From Bacteroidia bacterium (GTDB lineage: Bacteria; Bacteroidota; Bacteroidia; Bacteroidales; UBA5342): a stretch of 5,328 nucleotides of DNA. The notes under the pieces were generated by a model, which saw nothing but the letters and a program-made list of their open reading frames with translations, was not told the DNA's origin and did not search any database. Of this stretch, positions 1-5,328 are shown piece after piece. The stretch's first letter is position 1. Every line of letters starts with the position of its first letter. The translations under genes and the position numbers were made by a program. The DNA lies in the NCBI GenBank assembly GCA_030433225.1, contig JAUIMD010000172.1:1-5328 (forward strand), given 5' to 3'.

Positions 1-105
1 GGAAAACTGGATAAGGGACTGGACGAAGCCATTGAGAAAGGATGGACCGTGGTGGATATGGCCCGCGATTGGGAAGTGATTTTCCCATTTCAGTTGGAAA
101 AGTAA
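1..105 (+). CDS. C-terminal end of a probable HAD-superfamily hydrolase (5' part outside window)
   Basis: An open frame runs from the window edge to a TAA at 103-105 and encodes 34 residues. The visible tail has a helix-like charged start (GKLDKGLDEAIEKG), then WTVVDMARDW and an aromatic end (VIFPFQLEK). From memory this resembles the extreme C-terminus of HAD-family phosphatase-like proteins, which end with a 'GWTVVxMKxDWKxIFP'-type segment. All HAD catalytic motifs would lie upstream and cannot be seen, so the identity is tentative. The next gene starts 48 bases after the stop in the same direction, so the two are probably cotranscribed. The coding nature of the fragment is more certain than its family. 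Confidence 0.5.
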   Translation, partial: GKLDKGLDEAIEKGWTVVDMARDWEVIFPFQLEK

Positions 106-153
106 CGGAGGAAATTCCATTGGAAAGGAACGATTAAAACCAAATTACATACC

Positions 154-984
154 ATGATGAAGGTTGTATCAAACACAAAAAAACTATTCCCGATGTTGCT
201 GGTTATGCTATTATGCACAATGGGCAAAGGTGATGTAAAGGGGCAGGACCATCCATCCAATGAAACCAGCGCAGCACAGGCGAATAACCCGCTGGCCAAT
301 ATGACGGCACTGAATTTTCATAACTATTATACACCAAAATTGACAGATGCCCCTGCTGATGCGTACCTGAATACCGGTTGGATTCGTTTCGCCAAACCTT
401 TTTCAAACGGGAAGTTCCTCGTAAGGGTATCGGCTCCTTTAAGTACCGTTGCTATGCCAAATGGCAATGGTACGGTAAATGCTACAAACGGACTTGGAGA
501 CATCAATGCCTTTGTTTCTTATAATTTTATTTCTAAGCCCAATGCCACTGTTGGAATTGGGCCACTACTGGCAGCGCCAACAGCATCCAGCGATGCCCTG
601 GGAAGTGGTAAGTGGCAAGGTGGCCTTGCTTTTGTGGCGTTTATTGTGCAGTCTCCGGTATTTCAATTTGGCAGCCTGGTAACCTGGCAGGCATCTTTTG
701 CAGGAGACAATGACCGTGCAGCAACGAACATGGGCGCACTGCAGCCTTTTTATTTTTGGCAAATTGGAAAAGGAACCTATCTAAGGGGTGCACCCATCTG
801 GTTTTTTGATGCGAAAAACGATGCGTTTAGCACTCCACTGGCCCTTGGCATTGGAAAAGTGGTAAAAGTGGAAAATACCGTTTTTAATGTATTCATTGAA
901 CCGCAATATTCAGTTTTGCATCGTGGAACCCAACCGCAGTTTCAGGTTTTTACCGGCATTAATCTTCAGTTTATGGGAAAATAA
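154..984 (+). CDS. Outer-membrane beta-barrel protein, 'neuromedin U'/SphA-like family
   Basis: This 276-residue protein starts with a basic stretch and a hydrophobic core (about residues 10-22), a likely Sec signal peptide cut near Gly30/Gln31. Alternating hydrophobic/polar beta-strands rich in Gly and aromatics follow to the end. Landmarks match the bacterial barrel family often labelled 'neuromedin U' (related to SphA/MetA-type barrels): NPLANM at 45-50, GLGDINAF at 113-120, SDALGSGKW at 146-154, SFAGDNDR at 181-188, PLALGIGKV at 228-236 and a last strand ending INLQF. Members are presumed outer-membrane transport or channel proteins; the substrate is unknown. The label has nothing to do with the animal neuropeptide. 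The start is ATG at 154, or ATG at 157. No in-frame start lies between the previous stop and 154, and the SD match is weak (AAAGGA is about 24 bases upstream), as is common in Bacteroidota. It lies between a HAD-like gene and a sulfatase, so a role in passage of the sulfatase substrate or product is possible but only inferred. Confidence 0.8.
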   Translation: MMKVVSNTKKLFPMLLVMLLCTMGKGDVKGQDHPSNETSAAQANNPLANMTALNFHNYYTPKLTDAPADAYLNTGWIRFAKPFSNGKFLVRVSAPLSTVAMPNGNGTVNATNGLGDINAFVSYNFISKPNATVGIGPLLAAPTASSDALGSGKWQGGLAFVAFIVQSPVFQFGSLVTWQASFAGDNDRAATNMGALQPFYFWQIGKGTYLRGAPIWFFDAKNDAFSTPLALGIGKVVKVENTVFNVFIEPQYSVLHRGTQPQFQVFTGINLQFMGK

Positions 985-1143
985 AGCAAAGCCGGAAACT
1001 TGTTGCTGAACATTGTATTTTCGTTCTTTTTCCTGCAGAATACTATGATTTCGTATAAAATGCATCAGGTCCCCGCACAATTTTACAACTAACGTGTTTC
1101 ACAGGTAAACATGGGAGAACAATAACCCTAAATATTTCAAATA
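985..1143 (+). other. Intergenic spacer upstream of the sulfatase, with weak dyads
   Basis: This is a 158-base AT-rich gap with no credible small ORF. It holds an imperfect hairpin right after the barrel gene's stop (AGCAA at 985-989 with TTGCT at 1003-1007), too weak to call a terminator. It also holds an imperfect dyad at 1032-1069 (CCTG/CAGG outside, ATAC/GTAT inside) and a cleaner one at 1093-1113, listed separately. I looked for a Bacteroidota promoter (TTG about 19-21 bases before TAnnTTTG). The best -7-like match is TATTTTCG at 1016-1023, but it has no TTG at the right distance. The sulfatase may therefore be cotranscribed with the barrel gene or have a promoter I cannot recognise. Confidence 0.5.
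1093..1113 (+). promoter_or_regulatory. Small inverted repeat in the sulfatase leader
   Basis: CGTGTTT at 1093-1099 pairs with AAACATG at 1107-1113 across a 7-base loop: six Watson-Crick pairs and one G-T wobble. It sits 30 bases before the sulfatase start codon. It could be an operator half-site pair or an RNA hairpin in the leader. There is no run of T after it, so it is not a terminator. A 7-bp dyad can arise by chance in AT-rich DNA, so its function is uncertain. Confidence 0.25.
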
Positions 1144-2655
1144 ATGAATAACAAATTCAAACACTTAATGATGCTTTTGTTCGTGGTGCCACTGCTGGCG
1201 TACGGGCAAAAAAAGCCAAACATCCTCGTAATATGGGGAGACGATATTGGCTGGAGTAATGTAAGTTACAACAACAACGGTCTGATGGGATATAAAACCC
1301 CCAACATTGACAGAATTGCCAAAGAAGGAGCCTGGTTTACCGATTGGTACGGGCAACAATCCTGTACCGCCGGTCGTGCCTCCTTTATTTTAGGACAGCA
1401 CCCATTTCGTAGCGGCCTGCTAACCATTGGTATGCCGGGCGACACACATGGAATTCAGGAAGGTCAGCCTACCATTGCCGAGCTTCTGAAACCCCAGGGG
1501 TATGTAAGTGGTCAGTTTGGTAAAAACCACCTGGGTGACCAGGATGAACACCTGCCAACCAACCATGGTTTTGATGAATTTTTTGGCAACCTGTACCACC
1601 TGAATGCAGAAGAAGAGCCGGAAGGATATTATTACCCGAAAGATCCGGAGTTTCGTAAAAAATTCGGACCGCGCGGGGTAATTCACAGTACCGCAGACGG
1701 TAAAATTGAAGATACCGGGCCTTTAACTAAAAAGCGGATGGAAACTGCGGATGAGGAGTTTGAGGCGGCTGCCGTAAAATTCATCAAAAAAGCCCATAAA
1801 GATGGAAAGCCCTTTTTTGTGTGGATGAACTCCACCCGTTGCCACGTGTGGACACACCTGAAGCCCGAAAGCGAAGGCGTAACCGGAATTGGACTGGTAC
1901 CCGATGCCATGGTAGAGCATGACCTTTCTGTGGGTAGATTGCTTGATCTACTGGATGAACTGGGCATTGCAGATAATACCATTGTCATGTATTCGTCGGA
2001 TAACGGTGCCGAAAAATTTACCTGGCCCGATGGAGGTACTACTCCGTTTCGCGGTGAAAAAGGAACAACGTGGGAAGGCGGTTTCCGGGTACCTTGCGCC
2101 ATTCGCTGGCCGGGAGTGATCGACCCCGGAACTGTATTTAACGATATATTCTCGCACGAAGACATGATGCCTACCCTTTTGGCTGCCGCCGGAGAACCCA
2201 ACATTAAGGAGAAGGTACTGAAAGGATATACTGCCAACGGTAAAACCTTTAAGCAACACCTGGATGGGTACAATTTTTTACCCTACCTCAAAGGCGAAAC
2301 AGAGGAAGCTCCACGAAAAGAAATCTTTTATTTTGATGCCGGAGCCAACCTAAACGCCATCCGCTACAACAATTGGAAACTTCACTTCACCTTTATGGAA
2401 GGATCGATTAACGAAGCCTACCGAAAATCTCCCAGCTGGCCGTTGGTGGTGAACCTGCGGGCCGATCCGTTTGAAGTGTCTCCCGACGCTGCATTGTATA
2501 CCCGCTGGTACGGTGAAAACATGTGGTTGTTTGTGCCCGCCCAACGGTATGCGGCAGAATTTTTGTCAACGTTTAAAGATTTCCCACCCCAAACCGGGTC
2601 ATCCTTGTCCATCGACAAGGTGGTACAATCTTTAACTACGCCGGCGCGCAATTAA
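1144..2655 (+). CDS. Secreted S1-family arylsulfatase (formylglycine-dependent)
   Basis: This 503-residue, full-length sulfatase hydrolyses sulfate esters, probably in the periplasm. Residues 1-22 form a signal peptide (basic start, hydrophobic core, LLAYGQ cleavage region) without a lipobox Cys. The alkaline-phosphatase-like fold begins at KPNILVIWGDDIGW, with metal ligands Asp33 and Asp34. CTAGR at 74-78 is the C-x-A-x-R form of the signature whose Cys becomes the catalytic formylglycine. Other expected active-site elements are GKNHLGD (125-132; Lys127, His129), His238 in the WTHL segment, SSDNGAE (284-290; Asp286 and Asn287, metal) and Lys306 in FRGEKGTTWEGGFRVP. No catalytic residue is missing, and length and the C-terminal subdomain look normal for the family. 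The maturase (anSME or FGE) is not in this window. The ATG at 1144 has no SD but gives the best signal peptide; Met9 and Met10 would shorten it. The substrate and sulfatase subfamily cannot be told from sequence alone. The gene is followed by a strong terminator. Confidence 0.95.
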   Translation: MNNKFKHLMMLLFVVPLLAYGQKKPNILVIWGDDIGWSNVSYNNNGLMGYKTPNIDRIAKEGAWFTDWYGQQSCTAGRASFILGQHPFRSGLLTIGMPGDTHGIQEGQPTIAELLKPQGYVSGQFGKNHLGDQDEHLPTNHGFDEFFGNLYHLNAEEEPEGYYYPKDPEFRKKFGPRGVIHSTADGKIEDTGPLTKKRMETADEEFEAAAVKFIKKAHKDGKPFFVWMNSTRCHVWTHLKPESEGVTGIGLVPDAMVEHDLSVGRLLDLLDELGIADNTIVMYSSDNGAEKFTWPDGGTTPFRGEKGTTWEGGFRVPCAIRWPGVIDPGTVFNDIFSHEDMMPTLLAAAGEPNIKEKVLKGYTANGKTFKQHLDGYNFLPYLKGETEEAPRKEIFYFDAGANLNAIRYNNWKLHFTFMEGSINEAYRKSPSWPLVVNLRADPFEVSPDAALYTRWYGENMWLFVPAQRYAAEFLSTFKDFPPQTGSSLSIDKVVQSLTTPARN

Positions 2656-2674
2656 GCTTGCCGAATAAAACAGG

Positions 2675-2715
2675 GAATGGAGCAGTACGGACTTGGTCTG
2701 CTGCTCCATTCTTTT
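2675..2715 (+). terminator. Rho-independent terminator after the sulfatase gene
   Basis: GAATGGAGCAG (2675-2685) and CTGCTCCATTC (2701-2711) are a perfect 11-bp inverted repeat. Inside it, CGGAC (2688-2692) pairs with GTCTG (2696-2700), with one G-T wobble and a TTG loop. The result is a nearly continuous 16-pair hairpin with a 2-base TA bulge. TTTT follows at 2712-2715 and AAAA precedes at 2667-2670. The hairpin begins 19 bases after the sulfatase stop, as expected for a terminator ending the left transcription unit. Confidence 0.85.
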
Positions 2716-2722
2716 ACTTGTG
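2692..2722 (+). promoter_or_regulatory. Candidate Bacteroidota-type promoter for the moxR operon
   Basis: CTTG at 2692-2695 (TTG at 2693-2695) lies 19 bases before TACTTGTG at 2715-2722. The Bacteroidota consensus is TTTG or TTG, 19-21 bases, TAnnTTTG. The -7-like element matches 5 of 6 fixed positions and the spacing fits. Transcription would begin near 2727-2730, giving a leader of about 20 bases. The -33-like element lies in the apical loop of the terminator hairpin. Short degenerate elements like this occur by chance, so this is a candidate supported mainly by its position just upstream of a new operon. Confidence 0.35.
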
Positions 2723-2734
2723 AAGTTTATCATT

Positions 2735-2740
2735 AAAAGG
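2735..2740 (+). promoter_or_regulatory. Ribosome binding site of moxR
   Basis: AAAAGG ends 7 bases before the ATG at 2748. This is the clearest purine-rich SD-like element in front of any gene in the window, and it supports 2748 as the start codon. Confidence 0.5.
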
Positions 2741-2747
2741 CATAATT

Positions 2748-3713
2748 ATGACCACTTTAGAATCCATTCAAGAGCTAAAGGCACGGATGGAAGCCAACAT
2801 AATCGGACAAAATCATTTGCTGGACAGAATTCTGCTGGTGCTGTTGTCCGAAGGTAATATGTTGCTGGAAGGTTTACCCGGAACAGCAAAAACCCGGGCC
2901 ATCAAAACCCTTGCAGGTGAGTTGAACTGTGGCCTGAGCCGAATCCAGTTTACTCCTGACTTGTTGCCTTCGGACATTACCGGTACAGAAATTTACCAGC
3001 CCGAACTGGAAGAAAAATTTGTGTTTCAGCAAGGTCCCGTTTTCAGCAACCTTATTCTGGCGGATGAAATTAACCGGGCACCGGCCAAGGTGCAATCGGC
3101 ACTGTTAGAAGCCATGGAAGAGAAGCAGGTATCTGTGGCGGGAAAGACCTATAAAATGGATCCCCTGTTCATGGTAATGGCTACCCAAAATCCGGTGGAG
3201 CAGGAAGGAACTTATCCTTTGCCGGAAGCACAAATGGACCGTTTTCTGATGCATGTACTGATTGATTATCCCGACGATGCCTCAGAACTCGCCATTATCC
3301 GGCTGAACCGGGAAGAGCAAAAGAAGGTCGCCGCCACTATGCCCGAAAAACTTTCGCCTGAAATTGTGTTTGCAGCACGGGAAGAAATAAAGAAAGTACA
3401 CATATCGGAAGCCATGGAAAAATACATTGTAGACCTGGTTTCGGCAACCCGCCATCCATCCAAATACAGTGATAAACTGGCCGGATGGATAAGCTTTGGT
3501 GCAAGCCCAAGAGCCAGTATTGCACTGGACCGAACCAGCAGGGCGCATGCCTGGATACATGGCAAAGCTTTTGTAACCCCTGACGATGTGCGGGCCGTAG
3601 TGCACGATTGTTTGCGTCACCGGTTGATATTAAGTTATGAAGCCGATGCAGAGGCCGTTACGCCCGACGATGTGTTGAATGAAATTTTAAAACAAGTGGC
3701 CGTTGTAGCCTAA
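2748..3713 (+). CDS. MoxR-family AAA+ ATPase
   Basis: This 321-residue cytoplasmic ATPase is full length for the MoxR family. Walker A is GLPGTAKT at 42-49 (Lys48, Thr49). Walker B is LILADEINRA at 102-111 (Asp106, Glu107), with the family-typical NRAPAKVQSALLEAMEE after it. Sensor 1 is in ATQNP (Asn148). PLPEAQMDRF at 157-166 carries Arg165, a likely arginine-finger region, and GASPRAS at 251-257 carries the sensor 2 Arg255. The C-terminal lid helices contain two VTPDDV motifs. MoxR ATPases work with VWA-domain proteins as chaperone-like machines that activate or insert cofactors into client enzymes, or respond to envelope stress; the client here is unknown. It is the first gene of a run continuing with DUF58, DUF4381-like and VWA genes, the usual arrangement of Bat-type MoxR operons. 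The next gene starts 10 bases after its stop. All nucleotide-binding motifs look intact. Confidence 0.95.
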   Translation: MTTLESIQELKARMEANIIGQNHLLDRILLVLLSEGNMLLEGLPGTAKTRAIKTLAGELNCGLSRIQFTPDLLPSDITGTEIYQPELEEKFVFQQGPVFSNLILADEINRAPAKVQSALLEAMEEKQVSVAGKTYKMDPLFMVMATQNPVEQEGTYPLPEAQMDRFLMHVLIDYPDDASELAIIRLNREEQKKVAATMPEKLSPEIVFAAREEIKKVHISEAMEKYIVDLVSATRHPSKYSDKLAGWISFGASPRASIALDRTSRAHAWIHGKAFVTPDDVRAVVHDCLRHRLILSYEADAEAVTPDDVLNEILKQVAVVA

Positions 3714-3723
3714 AAAACAGCCC

Positions 3724-4656
3724 ATGTCCTCAAAAAATGCATTCCCCAAACAAGTTTTCACCTCACTTAGCGAACTGCTTGAGATGGAGCCGCTTGCCCG
3801 TAACTTTTCCTTACGTGCGAAGCATAAAAAGGTGAACCGCATTTTGGGCGGAAAGCATAAATCGGCCTTGCGAGGGCGTGGCCTCGACTTTGAGGAAGTG
3901 CGCCAATATGCCAAAGGAGATGATATACGTAACATCGACTGGAAAGTGACTGCACGAACCAGGGTAACACACACCCGGGTTTTTAGCGAAGAAAAAGAGA
4001 AGCCAGCCCTCATTGTGGTGGATCAATCTGCTTCGATGTTTTTTGGTTCGCAGAAAAGAACCAAGGCCGTGGTGGCTGCCGAACTTGCCGCACTTATCGC
4101 ATTTAGGGTTTTGAAAGATGGCGACAGGGTTGGGGGCATTGTTTTTGCCGACAATGGTATTGACCTGCTGATGCCCAAAAGAGACCGAAGAAATATTCTT
4201 CGTTTTCTCGAAAAAGTGGTGAGCCGCAACCATGAGTTGGCCACATCAAAAGAAACCCGTTTTGACAGTTTATTGCATGAAACACTCGTGCGTTTACGCA
4301 ACCTTGTAACGCACGACTATTTTATTGCAGTCATTAGTGATTTTCACCGGTACTCCCCGCAGGTCGTTAAATTTATTGCGCAACTAAGTCAACACAACGA
4401 TGTGGCCTTATTCAAAGTAAGCGACCCGCTGGAACGTGATATTCCGGACATGCAGTTTGTTGCCGGCGATACTGAAACACAAATTACCGTTGAAGGTAAA
4501 AACCGGCAATTGCGCCATAAGTTTGCTGAAGGGTTTGACAAGGATGTACTTACCTTCCAGGAGAAAATGGGAACATATGGTGTCCCCCTTCGCATGCTGG
4601 ATACCGTGCAACCTGTTCATTTGCAGCTGAATTCTCAAAAAGACACTCCGAAATGA
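3724..4656 (+). CDS. DUF58 domain protein with vWA-like metal site
   Basis: This 310-residue protein has no signal peptide or membrane span, so it is probably cytoplasmic or membrane-associated through partners. The DUF58 hallmark is the block from about 47 to 86: SALRGRGLDFEEVRQYAKGD, then DIRNIDWKVTART and the RVF strand. It leads into a vWA-like fold. DQSASM at 100-105 is a D-x-S-x-S MIDAS motif (Asp100, Ser102, Ser104), and ISDF at 204-207 supplies a further Asp (206), so a divalent metal site is likely kept. DUF58 proteins are nearly always encoded next to MoxR ATPases and are thought to link the ATPase to clients or to the membrane VWA proteins; the molecular role is unsettled. It starts 10 bases after moxR with little SD. 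Its stop overlaps the next start codon as ATGA at 4653-4656, which implies translational coupling. Confidence 0.93.
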   Translation: MSSKNAFPKQVFTSLSELLEMEPLARNFSLRAKHKKVNRILGGKHKSALRGRGLDFEEVRQYAKGDDIRNIDWKVTARTRVTHTRVFSEEKEKPALIVVDQSASMFFGSQKRTKAVVAAELAALIAFRVLKDGDRVGGIVFADNGIDLLMPKRDRRNILRFLEKVVSRNHELATSKETRFDSLLHETLVRLRNLVTHDYFIAVISDFHRYSPQVVKFIAQLSQHNDVALFKVSDPLERDIPDMQFVAGDTETQITVEGKNRQLRHKFAEGFDKDVLTFQEKMGTYGVPLRMLDTVQPVHLQLNSQKDTPK

Positions 4657-5159
4657 AAACGGCACAAATAATGTTTATGGGAAGCGTAGCCTTGCGCCCG
4701 CTGAAGGCCGCAGCAAACGAAGCAGATTTTGGGGTGTTGCGGGAGCCCGACCCCATAGCATTTGCTTTTGAAACGCCGGGCTGGTACCTGTTGCTTGCTT
4801 TGGTTTTATTGCTTGCGGCAATAGCTATAGTCCGTAAAATTCGCAAACACCTGAAAAACCGTTTTTTAAGAGCTGCGCTTCATGAATTGGATGCGGTATC
4901 TCTTTCTAAAATGAATGTGACCAACGTTTTCGCTATTTTAAAACGCGTAGCCATCAGGCTTTTTGGAAGGGAAGAGGTCGCAGCCTTGCACGGGATGGAA
5001 TGGTTAAGTTACCTCGACAAAACCGGTCGAAAAGTTAATTTCAGGGGGTTGGAAGCCCCTGTGAGTGCCGCCCTATATGAAGGTAAAGAACCGGAAAGAA
5101 TGGAAAAGAAACGCATTATGCGCAATGCAAAACAATGGATATTAACCCATGCCCGATAA
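4653..5159 (+). CDS. DUF4381-like single-span membrane protein of the MoxR operon
   Basis: This 168-residue protein has one clear transmembrane helix (about 43-60, GWYLLLALVLLLAAIAIV). An acidic Pro-containing segment precedes it (EADFGVLREPDP, then TPGW) and a strongly basic stretch follows (RKIRKHLKNR). By the positive-inside rule the N-terminus is outside and the roughly 108-residue C-terminal part is cytosolic. The aromatic PGW just before the span, the length, and the place between DUF58 and a VWA gene fit DUF4381. The function is unknown, presumably a membrane-bound part of the MoxR/VWA assembly. The first 22 residues are not a convincing signal peptide. ATG at 4653 is preferred because it makes the 4-base overlap with the DUF58 stop; Met7 or Met9 are alternatives. 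An 11-base overlap with the next gene supports coupling again. The family call rests on motif memory and context, not on a search. Confidence 0.75.
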   Translation: MKTAQIMFMGSVALRPLKAAANEADFGVLREPDPIAFAFETPGWYLLLALVLLLAAIAIVRKIRKHLKNRFLRAALHELDAVSLSKMNVTNVFAILKRVAIRLFGREEVAALHGMEWLSYLDKTGRKVNFRGLEAPVSAALYEGKEPERMEKKRIMRNAKQWILTHAR

Positions 5160-5328
5160 TTTTGAAATAGCGTTTTGGTGGGTGTTTTTTTTACTCCCGT
5201 TACCACTGTTGGTGTATTGGTTACTTCCGGCACTCCGTATAAAAAGCGCCTCTTTGTTTTTGCCGGTGTATAAAAATGCCCTTACCTATACCGGCGAAAA
5301 ACCGCGAAAATCGGCCTGGGTAAGGCGC
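5149..5328 (+). CDS. BatA-like VWA-domain membrane protein, N-terminal 60 residues (3' end outside window)
   Basis: The frame opens at ATG 5149, overlaps the previous stop by 11 bases and stays open to the window end (60 codons). The start MPDNFEIAFWWVFFLLPLPL, followed by VYWLLPAL, is the hydrophobic N-terminal anchor typical of BatA/BatB-type aerotolerance proteins, with the recurrent W-rich, LLPLPLL-type pattern. SASLFLPVYKNAL and the basic KPRKSAWVRR then correspond to the loop before the second span in this family. The vWA/MIDAS domain expected further on lies outside the window, so the call depends on the N-terminus and on operon position after MoxR, DUF58 and DUF4381-like genes. A run of eight T at 5185-5192 falls in the first span. 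Confidence 0.75.
   Translation, partial: MPDNFEIAFWWVFFLLPLPLLVYWLLPALRIKSASLFLPVYKNALTYTGEKPRKSAWVRR

Noticed and set aside
154..246. Lipoprotein signal in the barrel protein (Cys21)
   Set aside because: The residues before Cys21 are Met-Leu-Leu, which lacks the small residue required before the lipobox Cys; an ordinary signal peptide fits better.
1..984. HAD-like tail and barrel gene as one gene split by a stop codon
   Set aside because: The two are in the same frame with no other stop between 106 and 153. However, the barrel has its own Met start and signal peptide, and the upstream tail looks like a natural C-terminus, so a broken fusion is unlikely.
985..1007. Hairpin after the barrel gene as a terminator
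   Set aside because: There are only about five continuous pairs (AGCAA/TTGCT), the loop is long, and no T-run follows directly; it is too weak compared with the hairpin at 2675-2711.
1016..1023. TATTTTCG as a -7 promoter element for the sulfatase
   Set aside because: It matches 5 of 6 fixed positions, but no TTG lies 17-23 bases upstream; the nearest TTGs are only 10-13 bases away.
1683..2273. 196-codon open frame on the minus strand, inside the sulfatase gene
   Set aside because: It lies wholly opposite a well-supported sulfatase reading frame with intact motifs. Its translation shows no recognisable domain, and long antisense frames are common opposite such genes.
3811..4233. 140-codon minus-strand open frame opposite the DUF58 gene
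   Set aside because: It overlaps the conserved DUF58 block and MIDAS motif on the other strand. The predicted protein has no coherent domain or hydrophobic pattern.
1..5328. Mobile elements, CRISPR arrays, tRNA or rRNA genes
   Set aside because: I saw no transposase or integrase frames, terminal repeats, regularly spaced repeats or structural RNA signatures anywhere in the window.

Overview
The window looks like chromosomal DNA of a member of the Bacteroidota. This is an inference from moderate GC content, A-rich upstream regions with little Shine-Dalgarno sequence, a signal peptide ending in a Gly-Gln type context, one candidate TTG/TAnnTTTG-style promoter, and gene content (exported sulfatase, MoxR/Bat-type operon). 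No genus can be named. All seven genes read on the + strand and are densely packed. There is no sign of mobile DNA, CRISPR, tRNA or rRNA.

Left module (1-2655): the last 34 codons of a gene that resembles the C-terminus of HAD-superfamily phosphatases; a 276-residue outer-membrane beta-barrel-type protein of the family often mis-annotated in bacteria as 'neuromedin U' (related to SphA/MetA-like barrels); a 158-base spacer with a small dyad but no recognisable promoter; and a 503-residue secreted S1-type arylsulfatase with an intact formylglycine motif (Cys74-Thr-Ala-Gly-Arg78). These could form an envelope module in which a sulfated compound crosses the outer membrane and is desulfated in the periplasm, but substrate and partnership are not shown by the sequence.

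Boundary (2656-2747): a strong intrinsic terminator (perfect 11-bp stem, nested 5-bp apical stem, U-tract) closes the left module. A plausible Bacteroidota-type promoter overlaps the terminator's loop and 3' edge and may drive the next operon.

Right module (2748-5328, continuing past the window): MoxR AAA+ ATPase, DUF58 protein with a vWA-like metal site, a DUF4381-like single-span membrane protein, and the N-terminus of a BatA-like VWA membrane protein. Spacings are 10 bases, a 4-base ATGA overlap and an 11-base overlap, which indicates one translationally coupled operon. MoxR/VWA systems are thought to act as chaperone-like machines for maturation of envelope or metal-dependent enzymes. No single gene here is a novel family. 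The point most worth testing is whether this MoxR/DUF58/DUF4381/VWA machine is functionally tied to the adjacent sulfatase/barrel module.
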